Assembly (NCBI GenBank): GCA_001969505.1
Contig: LSSK01001428.1
Coordinates: 1 to 12,922, forward strand
Length of the DNA: 12,922 nt
Direction: 5' to 3'
Source: Zancudomyces culisetae
Lineage: Eukaryota; Kickxellomycota; Harpellomycetes; Harpellales; Legeriomycetaceae
The notes under the pieces: generated by a model
What the model was told of the DNA's origin: nothing
The model's database searches: none
The model's input: only the letters and a program-made list of their open reading frames with translations
In this document: piece after piece, positions 1-8,225 of the stretch
Layout of the letters: each line of letters starts with the position of its first letter
Numbering within the stretch: position 1 is the stretch's first letter
Program-made: the position numbers and the translations under genes

Positions 1-17
1 CAAAAGATTCTACTAAA

Positions 18-1289
18 ATGAGGAAAGGAAGTGTTACATTGCTAAACATTCTGAATCCGTCTCATGAAAACGATCAAAAAAGCGAAGGGATGGCCGAAAA
101 TAATAAAAAAATTGAGGAATCTGGTAAAAAAAACAAACCAAAGTACAGATGCAGTATATGTGGTCTTGGTTTTGCACGCAATACAAGTTTAAAGTCGCAT
201 CTTCTTATTCATTCAGTCCTGAAACCGTTTGTATGCAATGTGTGTAATATGCAGTTCAGGAGACAACAAGATTTGAAAAGACACTCAAAGCTTCATACTG
301 GAGAAAAGCCACATAGGTGCCTCAAATGTAACAGAAGGTTTGCAAGGCTCGATGCATTAAACAGACATCTAAAGAGTGAGACTGTTCATTCTTCAAAACA
401 AACATTGAATGTAAGCAAGCAGATTGTAATAAAGAACACCAAGATTTCAAACTCAGCGAAAAAAATTGACGGCGAGGCTCTACGACAATCAGTAAAACAA
501 GGAGTACAATCCCCTCAAAATGTTTTTGATAGAAAAAGAGAGCAAACTATTAAAAACGTTGAACCACTGAAGTTTAGAAGGTTTAGTTTAGATCATGGTG
601 ATGCAAATAACGCTGAATCATGTCATATCCTGGGTGCCACAGTATCTGAAGTATCTGGTCTTACAAATAATGTTTTTATGAATGATAAGAGAATAGATCA
701 ATCAGAGTTAGAAAAAAACCCTAGTCTTATCAAAGATATCAAGTGCAGTGTCTTCAGAACAAAAAAATATGATGTCCCTATAAACATCACAGATCAATCA
801 AACAAGGTTGGTAATGCGTGGGATTATCACAATAACAAAGGGCGCCCCTTCCCTTATTCGCTATCGCCACCAGCAGGTTATTTTTATAATTACAATCATA
901 ATGATAAAAGTTTAGGTGCACTAAACTATTTTAAAGATACTTCCATGAAAAGGCCAGGTGCAGAATTAATTAACACAGCAGATAAATGCCAAAATAGGCC
1001 AGTAGGAATAAGAGAACATGCAGAATATGGTCATCGTCGAGATTTACATATAGATAGAAGACACAGTACCACATCACTACTTAATACTGAGAGAAGAGTG
1101 ATACAAAATGTCAGTACTTCAAACGCACGGTATACCAAATTTAGTGGTTCAAAAGAGGTTGAAAATCTCGAGTTCAAACTCTTGCTGAACAACATATTTC
1201 CAAAGTTACAATATATTACCACGCATGTTGATAGGCTAGAAAAGATGGTAGAAAGATTAGTTAGAAACAGTGAAAAAAATATTCAATGA
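18..1289 (+). CDS. C2H2 zinc-finger transcription factor, three fingers
   Basis: An open frame of 423 codons without introns. Three zinc fingers sit near the N-terminus: Cys45/Cys48-His61/His65, Cys73/Cys76-His89/His93 and Cys101/Cys104-His117 with a likely last ligand His124. The linker HTGEKPH between fingers 2 and 3 is the classical one. Finger 3 is unusual because six residues separate its two histidines. The long middle (about 130-380) is polar and basic without a recognised domain. The last 40 residues form a probable amphipathic helix or coiled coil (FKLLLNNIFPKL, DRLEKMVERLV), perhaps for dimerisation. The role is inferred: a nuclear DNA-binding regulator, with fingers 2-3 (RRQQDLKRH, FARLDALNRH) resembling the fungal Crz1/Azf1-like group. 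Crz1 itself carries its fingers at the C-terminus, so I assign no symbol. The frame stays open upstream to base 3, so the true start may lie outside the window. Confidence 0.88.
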   Translation: MRKGSVTLLNILNPSHENDQKSEGMAENNKKIEESGKKNKPKYRCSICGLGFARNTSLKSHLLIHSVLKPFVCNVCNMQFRRQQDLKRHSKLHTGEKPHRCLKCNRRFARLDALNRHLKSETVHSSKQTLNVSKQIVIKNTKISNSAKKIDGEALRQSVKQGVQSPQNVFDRKREQTIKNVEPLKFRRFSLDHGDANNAESCHILGATVSEVSGLTNNVFMNDKRIDQSELEKNPSLIKDIKCSVFRTKKYDVPINITDQSNKVGNAWDYHNNKGRPFPYSLSPPAGYFYNYNHNDKSLGALNYFKDTSMKRPGAELINTADKCQNRPVGIREHAEYGHRRDLHIDRRHSTTSLLNTERRVIQNVSTSNARYTKFSGSKEVENLEFKLLLNNIFPKLQYITTHVDRLEKMVERLVRNSEKNIQ

Positions 1290-2401
1290 CCAACAAGTAA
1301 ATACTGATTCTTCAAAGTCGCTTTTTCATCGTTTTTCATTTTTCTGTTTTTCCATTTATCCCGTATAAAGTCATTAACATTAGAATTTACGGCGCTAATG
1401 TCCCTAAAGCCTTATTTATATGTTTGAGATCATTTTCATGCCAAGATATTTTATGCAACATGTTAATCTCTGGGAGTTAAATGTGGCTGTAAAAATAAAT
1501 AAAATAAAACATTTGCTTGAGTTTACCGAAAACAAAATTGTGAACATAAGGGTGGATTGGTATATTAAGCCATAATGACCGAAAACTCAAATTTATGAAT
1601 GCGAGCCGTACCTACTATGACTAAAATTATTCTACAAGTTACACAGCGTATCCGCTTTTCTCCTTGCTATGACGTCTGCATTATGTAATGTAATTCAGCT
1701 ACCATATTTCTATTGGCCAGTTAAAGGTTTTTCTGCAATAGGAACAGATAGGAGTCAGATACATTTCTCTAGGAGCGTCTGACACTAAAAACAGGAAAAA
1801 TCCTTTTTTTTTCTTTTTATTTTTACTGAAAAAGTCGAATATGGGTATATGTACGTATGCTGACTTTGCTCAAGCTAGAAAGGGTAGAGTGGTACGTACA
1901 TTAAAATCTTTGCTTCCATAAAGAGGAAACTGGACTACACAAGTATCTCGCCCAAAGCTTCCATGTCCTTTTTTGAGCATAGAAGTCAGAAGCCTCATGT
2001 TGTAGTAGAAATCTTAATAAGTATCTTTTATGTTATTTACAACACATTACGCAAACAAAACAAGATCAAGTATACCATATATATTTTCCCATTTTTACAA
2101 CTTGTACCCTTCTTATTTTCATGAACTAAACACAAAAAAGGTGATCTTTGTATAACTAGTGCTTGTAAGAATGTCATCTGTAATAAAAAGTGAAAAAAAA
2201 ACTTTTTTTTGAAAGAGGGAGTATATCACGATTTCCTGCAGACATTTTCTAGTTAAACTTTGACAAAGTCAGATGTCCTCCAAGCAGGTTTGATGTCGTT
2301 TTAATTACTAACCTATCATTGATAAACATCCCGTCTCCATGTTTAACAGAGATAGATGCATAGAACTTGTTACTTCTTAGTAATGCTAAGCAGAGTAATA
2401 T

Positions 2402-2409
2402 TCACGCGT
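2402..2409 (-). promoter_or_regulatory. StuA response element / MCB-like site
   Basis: TCACGCGT on the + strand reads ACGCGTGA on the minus strand. This fits the StuA consensus WCGCGWNM and contains the MluI cell-cycle box ACGCGT bound by Mbp1-type APSES proteins. It lies about 1.0 kb upstream of an APSES gene, so autoregulation is plausible but inferred. One short match in 2 kb can occur by chance. Confidence 0.35.
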
Positions 2410-2595
2410 GTTCTCATGTACGCTGTTGAAAGCAACCTTGTGTGAATTGTGTGAGTATTCGATTGACACAAACAAAAGTGAGATAGCAAATATTTGTATG
2501 AATGAAGCCAGAATAGCAATTTTACGAGGAAATGGGGTGATGGTAACTGAAATGAAATTTGGCTAGACTTTACTCGAAAAAAAAACCTTCTTTGT

Positions 2596-2629
2596 ATTCT
2601 CGTTTTGGTAACTAAAAAAAAACGAGAAT
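2596..2629. repeat. Perfect 11-bp inverted repeat
   Basis: ATTCTCGTTTT at 2596-2606 is the exact reverse complement of AAAACGAGAAT at 2619-2629, with a 12-nt spacer. If transcribed in the leader it would form a hairpin; as DNA it could be a site for a dimeric protein. The following bases are A/G-rich rather than a T run, and no stop codon is near, so terminator function is unlikely. Confidence 0.7.
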
Positions 2630-3307
2630 GAGAAAGGAAGGGGAGGTTGTGTTTTCTTTTAGCGGGTGGAGTTTTTCCATAGCCTGGTACATTTACTCTT
2701 TTGATCAAACCAAACCTTCACATTTTTTCACCAAGTGAGTGGTTCGATGTGGCATACAACAAGTTTTTAAAAATTTGTAAAGATGCAGAAAGGCATGGTT
2801 AATTTTCTTTGTACAGTAGAACGACTGTATGCACTATGCACGTCTTACAAATTGGAATATAGACATGAAGCTAAATGGCTCCCTTCTACTAGTTCGATGT
2901 CTAATTAGGAAAGCTGTTTACAAAACCGGAAAGAAAGATTTTATCTTTTCTCCATCGTTCTTACCTGGTCGTACCTTTTTGTTTATTCGCCCTTTTATTT
3001 TATTGTTATTATTGTTCTAGTTGCAGCCTTGTGCTTTTGGGTTTATGTTATCGAAATAAGGATGAGCTCGGATGCGTATATATTGCCTAAGGATCCTCAT
3101 CAAAGAACTTTTTATTTTTTACTTATGTTTATCCATATGTACATTGGAGTATGTCTGAAGAACTGCGTCGTTAAAAAGGTAATAATAAGTAATAATTCAA
3201 CTACAAAGCATAAGATTGAAAGTATAATCAACAGAAACAATATAATAGTAATCTGCAGGTCCCATAATAAGCATCTTACTTTTGCCTAACTTTTGTTATT
3301 ATTTTGA

Positions 3308-3351
3308 ATGCGGCGAAGCATATTTGGATGAACAAGCATAATCTAGGATAG
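3308..3351 (+). promoter_or_regulatory. Two overlapping 7-codon uORFs
   Basis: ATG at 3308 opens a frame of seven codons (MRRSIFG) that stops with TGA at 3329-3331. A second ATG at 3328-3330 overlaps that stop (ATGA), opens another frame of seven codons (MNKHNLG) and stops with TAG at 3349-3351. The pair ends 75 nt before the APSES start codon at 3427. If inside the mRNA, they would be expected to reduce or tune initiation at the main ATG. Whether they are transcribed is not visible. Confidence 0.45.
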
Positions 3352-3426
3352 AAAATTATTGATACTAATAAGTACCAAAAAAGAAATAACTGAGCTAGTG
3401 TAATATATAAGCAAAATATAATCAAG

Positions 3427-5154
3427 ATGCCCAGAACTAAATCAAAAGATGGTTCGCAGGGTTTGCAAAAGAAGATAGGTAAAGCTGGTCATGCTAAAAA
3501 GACGCCCAAAGTAATCAAGAGTAAAAAAGTAAAAACAAATGTAAAAGTAGGTGATAACATAAATGGAATGAACATTGGTACTGGCACCAGTACGGGTGTT
3601 GACATTTGCGCTGATGTTGGTACTAATAATGATATTAGCTTGTGTGTCAACAACACGGATCTCAATAAAAACGAAAATAAAAATGAAAATGAAAATGAAA
3701 ACAGTGTGTGTTATTACCAGGTGAACGGGTCAATGGGTGAGGGATATGATCTTTCTCATTTGTGCAATTCCATCAATGCAATGAGGAAGTTTGAAAGGTT
3801 TAAAAACCAACTAAAACAACACTATCCAACTTACCCATTTACCAATTATTACCTAAAATCAAATTCTGGTGTTAAAAATATTGGAAAGTATTTACGAGGA
3901 AGAAGCCAGAAAAACTCGCTAACTACGACAAACTGGAAGGAAGAAAACACAAAAACCCTGAACTTTGAGTATGAAAATATAACAGTGGCAAGAAGACAAG
4001 ATAACAATATGATCAACGGTACAAAGCTACTCAATGTAACTAAAATGACACGAGGTAAAAGGGATGGTATTCTAAAAGCTGAGCAAGAAAGAAAGGTGAT
4101 TAAGACGGGTTCTATGTATCTGAAAGGTGTGTGGATTACTTTTGAAAGGGCAAAATTTCTAGCCGAAAAGCACGGTATATACGAGCCCCTGAAGCCGTTA
4201 TTTGAGACGGAAGTTGCCATGAAAAAAGATATCCTCAAGCCCGAAATCCTTAAGCCCGAAACCTTTAAGCCTGAAAAAACCAAGCCACAGTACCCTCAGT
4301 CATGGAGCAACGAGTCCAATTATGCACCTGAAAATTACGAAGTTGATCACCAAAACGAGAACATTTTAAGTTATAGCGATTGTGGTGTTGGTAGTACCAT
4401 TGGCTATGGAAGTGCTTTATTCCCTAAAAAAATAAACGAACCAATACCATTAGTGCAGAACAATATCTCATCAGGTTGGGTAAATACCGATCAAATACTA
4501 CACAGATTGGAAACGACCAACATATCTGATGGTGCTGAAAAAATGGAGGGATTCCAAACGGGCAACGACAACGCTACAGCAAATGAAGAGTTTGAATATG
4601 AACGTAGATTCAGAGTTAGCCCTCTGAGCCTTTCTTGTAACCAGGTACAGAATAATTATGCGTACAACCACTGGGAGGGTACCTCAAACCCGTATCTAGC
4701 TAATATATGCCACAACCCGTATGATGATGATATTAATACAACGATACCTCTAAACTACAGAAATTATGGTTTGAACAATCGCATAACAGACCAGAATAGC
4801 GAAACACACCCTTTTTATCACTTTCAGAATTATACCTCAAACTTTCCCAACAACTACCAAACTAGTCTTGCAAACTTGGTGGAGACAGCAGAGGACTATA
4901 AAAACAACGATGGAGTTGCTGAAGGACCTGAGGTAAACTTCGGAAATCATGACCCTCTTTATCACGAGGACAAGTTTGAAGCTGTAAAAACGCCAGATAG
5001 GACTGACTTTCAAAATACAATATATGAAAATGATCAGGAATTTGAATTACCTTATCCTATAAACCTAATGCAAACAAGTCTGGGTGATTATAACCAAAAT
5101 TTAAATCCGTTACTACTAAGTCAAAATTCCTATTTTCAGGGACATGATCTGTAA
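3427..5154 (+). CDS. APSES-domain transcription factor, Efg1/Phd1/StuA type
   Basis: An intronless gene of 575 codons. The APSES DNA-binding domain spans about residues 164-260 with the hallmark segments ARRQDNNMINGTKLLNVTKM, TRGKRDGIL, KTGSMYLKGVW and ERAKFLAEKHGI, ending in PLF. This is the Efg1/Sok2/Phd1/StuA branch (no ankyrin repeats follow), whose members are nuclear basic helix-loop-helix-like regulators of filamentation, cell shape and development. Residues 15-40 are strongly lysine-rich and may be a nuclear localisation signal. Low-complexity parts are an Asn/Glu run (80-92), four KPE-type pentapeptide repeats (269-288) and an Asn/Tyr-rich C-terminal half typical of activation or condensate-forming regions. 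Length is close to Candida Efg1 (about 550). The domain's C-terminal part (YEPLKPLFE) departs from the usual DLLFPLFV-like ending. The start is the first ATG in the frame, in a good context (atcaagATGCCC). Confidence 0.94.
   Translation: MPRTKSKDGSQGLQKKIGKAGHAKKTPKVIKSKKVKTNVKVGDNINGMNIGTGTSTGVDICADVGTNNDISLCVNNTDLNKNENKNENENENSVCYYQVNGSMGEGYDLSHLCNSINAMRKFERFKNQLKQHYPTYPFTNYYLKSNSGVKNIGKYLRGRSQKNSLTTTNWKEENTKTLNFEYENITVARRQDNNMINGTKLLNVTKMTRGKRDGILKAEQERKVIKTGSMYLKGVWITFERAKFLAEKHGIYEPLKPLFETEVAMKKDILKPEILKPETFKPEKTKPQYPQSWSNESNYAPENYEVDHQNENILSYSDCGVGSTIGYGSALFPKKINEPIPLVQNNISSGWVNTDQILHRLETTNISDGAEKMEGFQTGNDNATANEEFEYERRFRVSPLSLSCNQVQNNYAYNHWEGTSNPYLANICHNPYDDDINTTIPLNYRNYGLNNRITDQNSETHPFYHFQNYTSNFPNNYQTSLANLVETAEDYKNNDGVAEGPEVNFGNHDPLYHEDKFEAVKTPDRTDFQNTIYENDQEFELPYPINLMQTSLGDYNQNLNPLLLSQNSYFQGHDL
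4231..4290 (+). repeat. Four 15-nt coding tandem repeats (xxKPE)
   Basis: Residues 269-288 of the APSES protein read ILKPE-ILKPE-TFKPE-KTKPQ, just after the DNA-binding domain. The first two units are near-identical in DNA (ATCCTCAAGCCCGAA and ATCCTTAAGCCCGAA) and the later ones have decayed. This indicates recent in-frame expansion by slippage. Confidence 0.85.
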
Positions 5155-5701
5155 AAAACACGTATTGTATTTACAATTGTATTTCGGATTTATAGCGTAA
5201 TTCTGGATATATGATATAATATTATGTTTGTTTTTTCGCAATTATGCTATTCATTTTATACTCAAAAAGTCTATTTAAGAGAAAATAAAAACGTGATAAA
5301 TCCATCAGATAAAAAGTGTACAAGCCGAGAAATAATAAACAAGTAACTCTTATTCATAGACTATCAACATCAAAACATCAAAACATCAAAACCTGCGTAT
5401 CCTATATTGTAATACAGGGAAGAAAAGGGTGGTATGTATTTTCATTTTAGCTCCATATAGAGAATATGGTTAATTCATTAACCTGATTTAATAACAAATA
5501 GGGAAACTACGCTCTTATTATTGTATAAAGCCAAGCTATCTAAAATCGGATAGTTATAACCTAAACGCTGTATAATCATAGGCGCATAAAACCCTTTGGT
5601 TATTGGTAATTATAGTCAAAATTTGCAATGCAATTTATTGAATTTTAAAGAAAATAGAATTATCGAAAGTACTAGCATATAAAGTCAAATAAGCCAAGTA
5701 C
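5155..5701. other. Convergent intergenic region
   Basis: This is the 3' flank shared by the APSES gene (+) and OPI10 (-). It is AT-rich, with several AATAAA-like stretches (for example around 5283) that could serve 3' end formation, and one short tandem repeat. No convincing ORF or RNA gene is seen. A short extra 3' exon of OPI10 inside 5600-5701 cannot be excluded. Confidence 0.6.
5368..5391 (+). repeat. CATCAAAA tandem repeat, three copies
   Basis: Three perfect head-to-tail copies of CATCAAAA between two convergent genes. It is probably a minisatellite-like slippage product; no function is evident. Confidence 0.9.
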
Positions 5702-6582
5702 TCACACCAATCCCTTAGAAAGTTTACTAAGGTAGCTTTTGTACCAATCCTGGAAAACCTTTGAGGGAATCACCTGTGTTTGAGGTGAGATGCTGAGACC
5801 TGCAAATGGTTGATTGGAGGAAAGGGATCCCAAGTTGGTGGAAAAAGACATACAATAATCGAACAGACTCTGTAACATTTTCTGGGAAGCAGACGCCTCT
5901 CTCTCAGTGCCAGTGGTTTTAGATAAAACCAGTTGAGAGCGGTGTTGTTCGTTAGCTATTTGCACAGTGTTTTCCGGTTCAATTGAAATCCCAACCTCAG
6001 CAATCAAGCCAGTTTCAACTTCGGGTGCTGATTCGGCAAGATTTTTAACTTTGAATATCGCACTCGGCTTTTCATTCGAAACACTATACGAATAATATAT
6101 AATACATGTAAATCTGCATAGGCAACTGCCTACTAACGCTTGTGATTTGTAAATAGTAGTTTTAAAAAAAAGATACACTGTGATGGTAATTCCACCCGAT
6201 TCATGACGGTTTAAGCAGTACTCTGATTAAAAGGCTTCCATATCAACTTTACTTACATTCCTAAGAACTTCCATTCACTAGCAGGCCACCGAAAATGAAC
6301 AGTTGCAGCGTAGCCTGGGTTGAAGGGAATTGTCCCGAGCAAAAATACTACTATGTGGTTCGCGAGTTGTGGTTCTGGAATTTTAAACACAAATTGATGT
6401 TCCCCGACTTGGTCTAGATCGGTTTGAACCTATTATTGATTCAAAACTTAAGGTCAAATATTTTCGCCAACTCGATTTTTTCGATAATAATGTATTTTTG
6501 TTTTAAATTTTGTTTTTCCAAGGTAAATAAGAAAAATAATAAAGAAACTTACCAGTCTTCCAGCAACTATGCAGCCAAACAT
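5702..6582 (-). CDS. OPI10: Hikeshi / Opi10 family protein, three exons
   Basis: On the minus strand the exons are 6582-6553, 6429-6257 and 6083-5702, giving 194 aa (human Hikeshi is about 197). Both introns (123 and 173 nt) start GTAAGT and end AG. Family signatures run across the joints: MFGCIVAGRL|VQT at joint 1, then HIVVFLLGTIPFNPGY, and WKFLGIVSNEKPSAIF across joint 2. Exon 3 adds the GISIEP segment, the amphipathic QKMLQSLFDYCMSF helix and the C-terminal VFQDWYKSYLSKL motif. Hikeshi imports Hsp70 into the nucleus during heat stress; yeast OPI10 was named for inositol overproduction. The exon-2 phase is restored exactly by exon 3 (AT+T = Ile). The end is less sure: the sequence at the stop contains GTGAGT, a good donor, so a short further exon is possible. 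It is divergent from the LENG1-like gene. Confidence 0.93.
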
Positions 6583-6932
6583 GATGATTTCGTGTTATAA
6601 TAATACAGTTTTTTTTAGACTTTTTTAAAAGATCGAGGGTTGGTATATCAAAAAGCAAGTAGGAAGTAAAGACCATAAAACATAACAAAATAATTTACAT
6701 ATGAAAAGGTGGTTATTTGGATTTTGATTCCAGAAAACTAGGGTAATAGGTTTCAGTGTTTTCCAAATTACAATTGGTAATTGGGGACCATCAAAAATTA
6801 TGGAAGTTTTATTGGAGTTGGAAATGGCGAGATATTTTGCCTAGAGCTAAGTAAAAATCATATAAAAAGCTAGTAGTATCAAAAACGTATTTTACCAGGA
6901 GGGCAGGAATACCAAAACAAGTAAAAGCAGAG
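6583..6932. promoter_or_regulatory. Bidirectional promoter between OPI10 and the LENG1-like gene
   Basis: 350 bp separate the two divergent start codons. A TATA-like TATAAAAA lies at 6861-6868, 65-72 bp before the + strand ATG. No other motif stands out, and I see no heat-shock element of three nGAAn units near the Hikeshi start. Confidence 0.5.
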
Positions 6933-7954
6933 ATGGGTCAACTGAACATTCTTCCGAAAAAGAGGTACGTTTAAATACCAAACTAGCAGAATATTTGTCT
7001 GATAGATAGATAGATATATATTTATTTAAAAATAAACATAGCTGGCACGTTTACAATGTTGAAAATCAAGAACGAGTTTTGAAAGACCAAAAAAAAGCTG
7101 AGCTTGGACTAAATGAACAGGAGAAAAAGCGTAAGCAACTAGTAAGTACCTCGGGTAATGTCTATTTTAGTTTATAATTAGACTAGTTTTGCTATAAAAA
7201 AGGCATCGAGTTATATGATTGAAAATAAAAAACTTAATCTTTCCAAATTGAACAGGAGGCTGAGAGTAGAATAGAGAAACTCAGAAAAAGGGCAAAGGGA
7301 GGAGGAGAAAAAGCAGCAAAGGAGGGAATAAAAGCAAACAGCGAGCGACACAAGTGCGAAAGCATTAATTTTTGGAAGGAACATGAAGAAAAGGTAAGAA
7401 AGTAGTTGAGATACGGGGGAAAAGGAAAACCAAGATTGAAGGTGAGGCAAACTGGGCTGAAGAGTAGTATGCTGGTGAAATTATTTTTATCTTCCTTAAA
7501 GAATAATATGGAATTCGGATAGGGTGCATTGGTGAAAGACAAAGAATATGAAAAAGAAAGAGTAGAAGAGAGAAACAAAGCCCGAATCATACCATATACC
7601 AAACTGGGGGGCACATATAACGAGGATAAAAACAAACCGTGGTGGGCATCAGTCCGTGGTAAGACCAAAGAGAAGGTGGGGGAAAGTAGTAAAAATTTTG
7701 GCTACGCAGAAATAAGTAAGCGCGATATGAGTGAGGCTAGGAAACCAAAGATAAACATTTCTGAAGATCCTCTAGAGATGATCAAAGCTAATAGAAAAAG
7801 GGTTCGTGAAAAAAATGCAAAGATCGGTAGTAAAGATGAATTTTTCGGAGAGCAGATTCTCAACAAAAGCGAAATAGGGTATGCAAGATTAAGGGAGAAT
7901 AATGGCTACAGCTCATATAGCACACCAGGGCGCAGAAAGGGGAGGTATTCCTGA
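6933..7954 (+). CDS. LENG1-like protein with Cir_N domain, four exons
   Basis: Exons 6933-6964, 7042-7141, 7256-7393 and 7523-7954 join to 233 codons. The introns are 77, 114 and 129 nt, with donors GTACGT, GTAAGT and GTAAGA. Joint 1 completes the diagnostic N-terminus MGQLNILPKKSWHVYNVEN (AG+C = Ser11), as in leukocyte receptor cluster member 1 and other Cir_N (CBF1-interacting corepressor N-terminal) proteins. A charged coiled coil follows (residues 20-65), then INFWKEHEE, KDKEYEKERVEE and KPWW (128-131), matching the family order of an N/EYE-type helix followed by a P-W-Y/W motif. The tail holds DPLEMIK and a basic RRKGRYS end. Related Cir_N proteins (Cwc25, CIR) act in splicing or co-repression, so a nuclear RNA-processing role is likely but inferred. 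Exon 4 has no ATG at its head, so it cannot stand alone. Confidence 0.87.
7001..7016 (+). repeat. (GATA)4 microsatellite in intron 1
   Basis: Four perfect GATA units followed by a short TA run, inside intron 1 of the LENG1-like gene. It is probably neutral; length variation would be tolerated here. Confidence 0.9.
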
Positions 7955-8225
7955 AAATGGAACGAACTATACACTATGATATGTGCACTGATTTTGACTG
8001 CATTCTCTCTACCAGTTTAGCCATATAACAACCAGGGGTGAGGGCGTGTGCACATGATAAACATCGATTTAGCACATGTGTACTATAATTATCTAGTCTA
8101 GTTTTCTGTGGGATTGTAGAATTTATTTTGTACTAGTAATTTTGCTTGTAAAATTTTCGAGTATATTTCAAGGATCTACAGTTATAGGAGTTTCTATAAG
8201 GAATTAAATGTGAAACAATAGCAAG

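Larger units (their letters stand above)
1290..3426. other. Long gene-poor stretch, probable APSES-gene promoter and leader
   Basis: About 2.1 kb between two + strand genes. The open frames here (up to 112 codons, minus strand, 2370-2708) are low in complexity, match no family I know and offer no consistent splice model. I see no tRNA or repeat family. Efg1/Phd1/StuA-type genes in other fungi have unusually long promoters and leaders, so this is most simply the control region of the gene at 3427. Poly-T and poly-A runs (for example 1801-1835 and 2190-2211) are frequent. A 5' UTR intron is possible: TACTAAT at 3363-3369 resembles a branch point and an AG follows at 3397-3398. Confidence 0.55.

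Noticed and set aside
1998-2044. TGTTGT...ACAACA ends resembling a Ty LTR
   Set aside because: Only 47 bp with 6-bp ends, no second copy, primer site or target duplication. It is too short for an LTR.
2370-3289. ORFs of 112 (minus), 63 and 86 codons
   Set aside because: Composition is typical of chance AT-rich frames, they share no family motif and do not join by consistent splicing.
3849-4283. 144-codon minus-strand ORF
   Set aside because: It lies wholly antisense to the APSES domain, whose conserved motifs prove the + strand frame.
7211-7668. Minus-strand ORFs of 79 and 144 codons
   Set aside because: They are antisense to exons 3-4 of the LENG1-like gene; Ser/Leu/Phe-rich products mirror the Lys/Glu-rich coding strand.
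7529-7954. Independent gene beginning with TTG at 7529
   Set aside because: The frame has no ATG and an AG acceptor precedes it at 7521-7522. It is the last exon of the LENG1-like gene.
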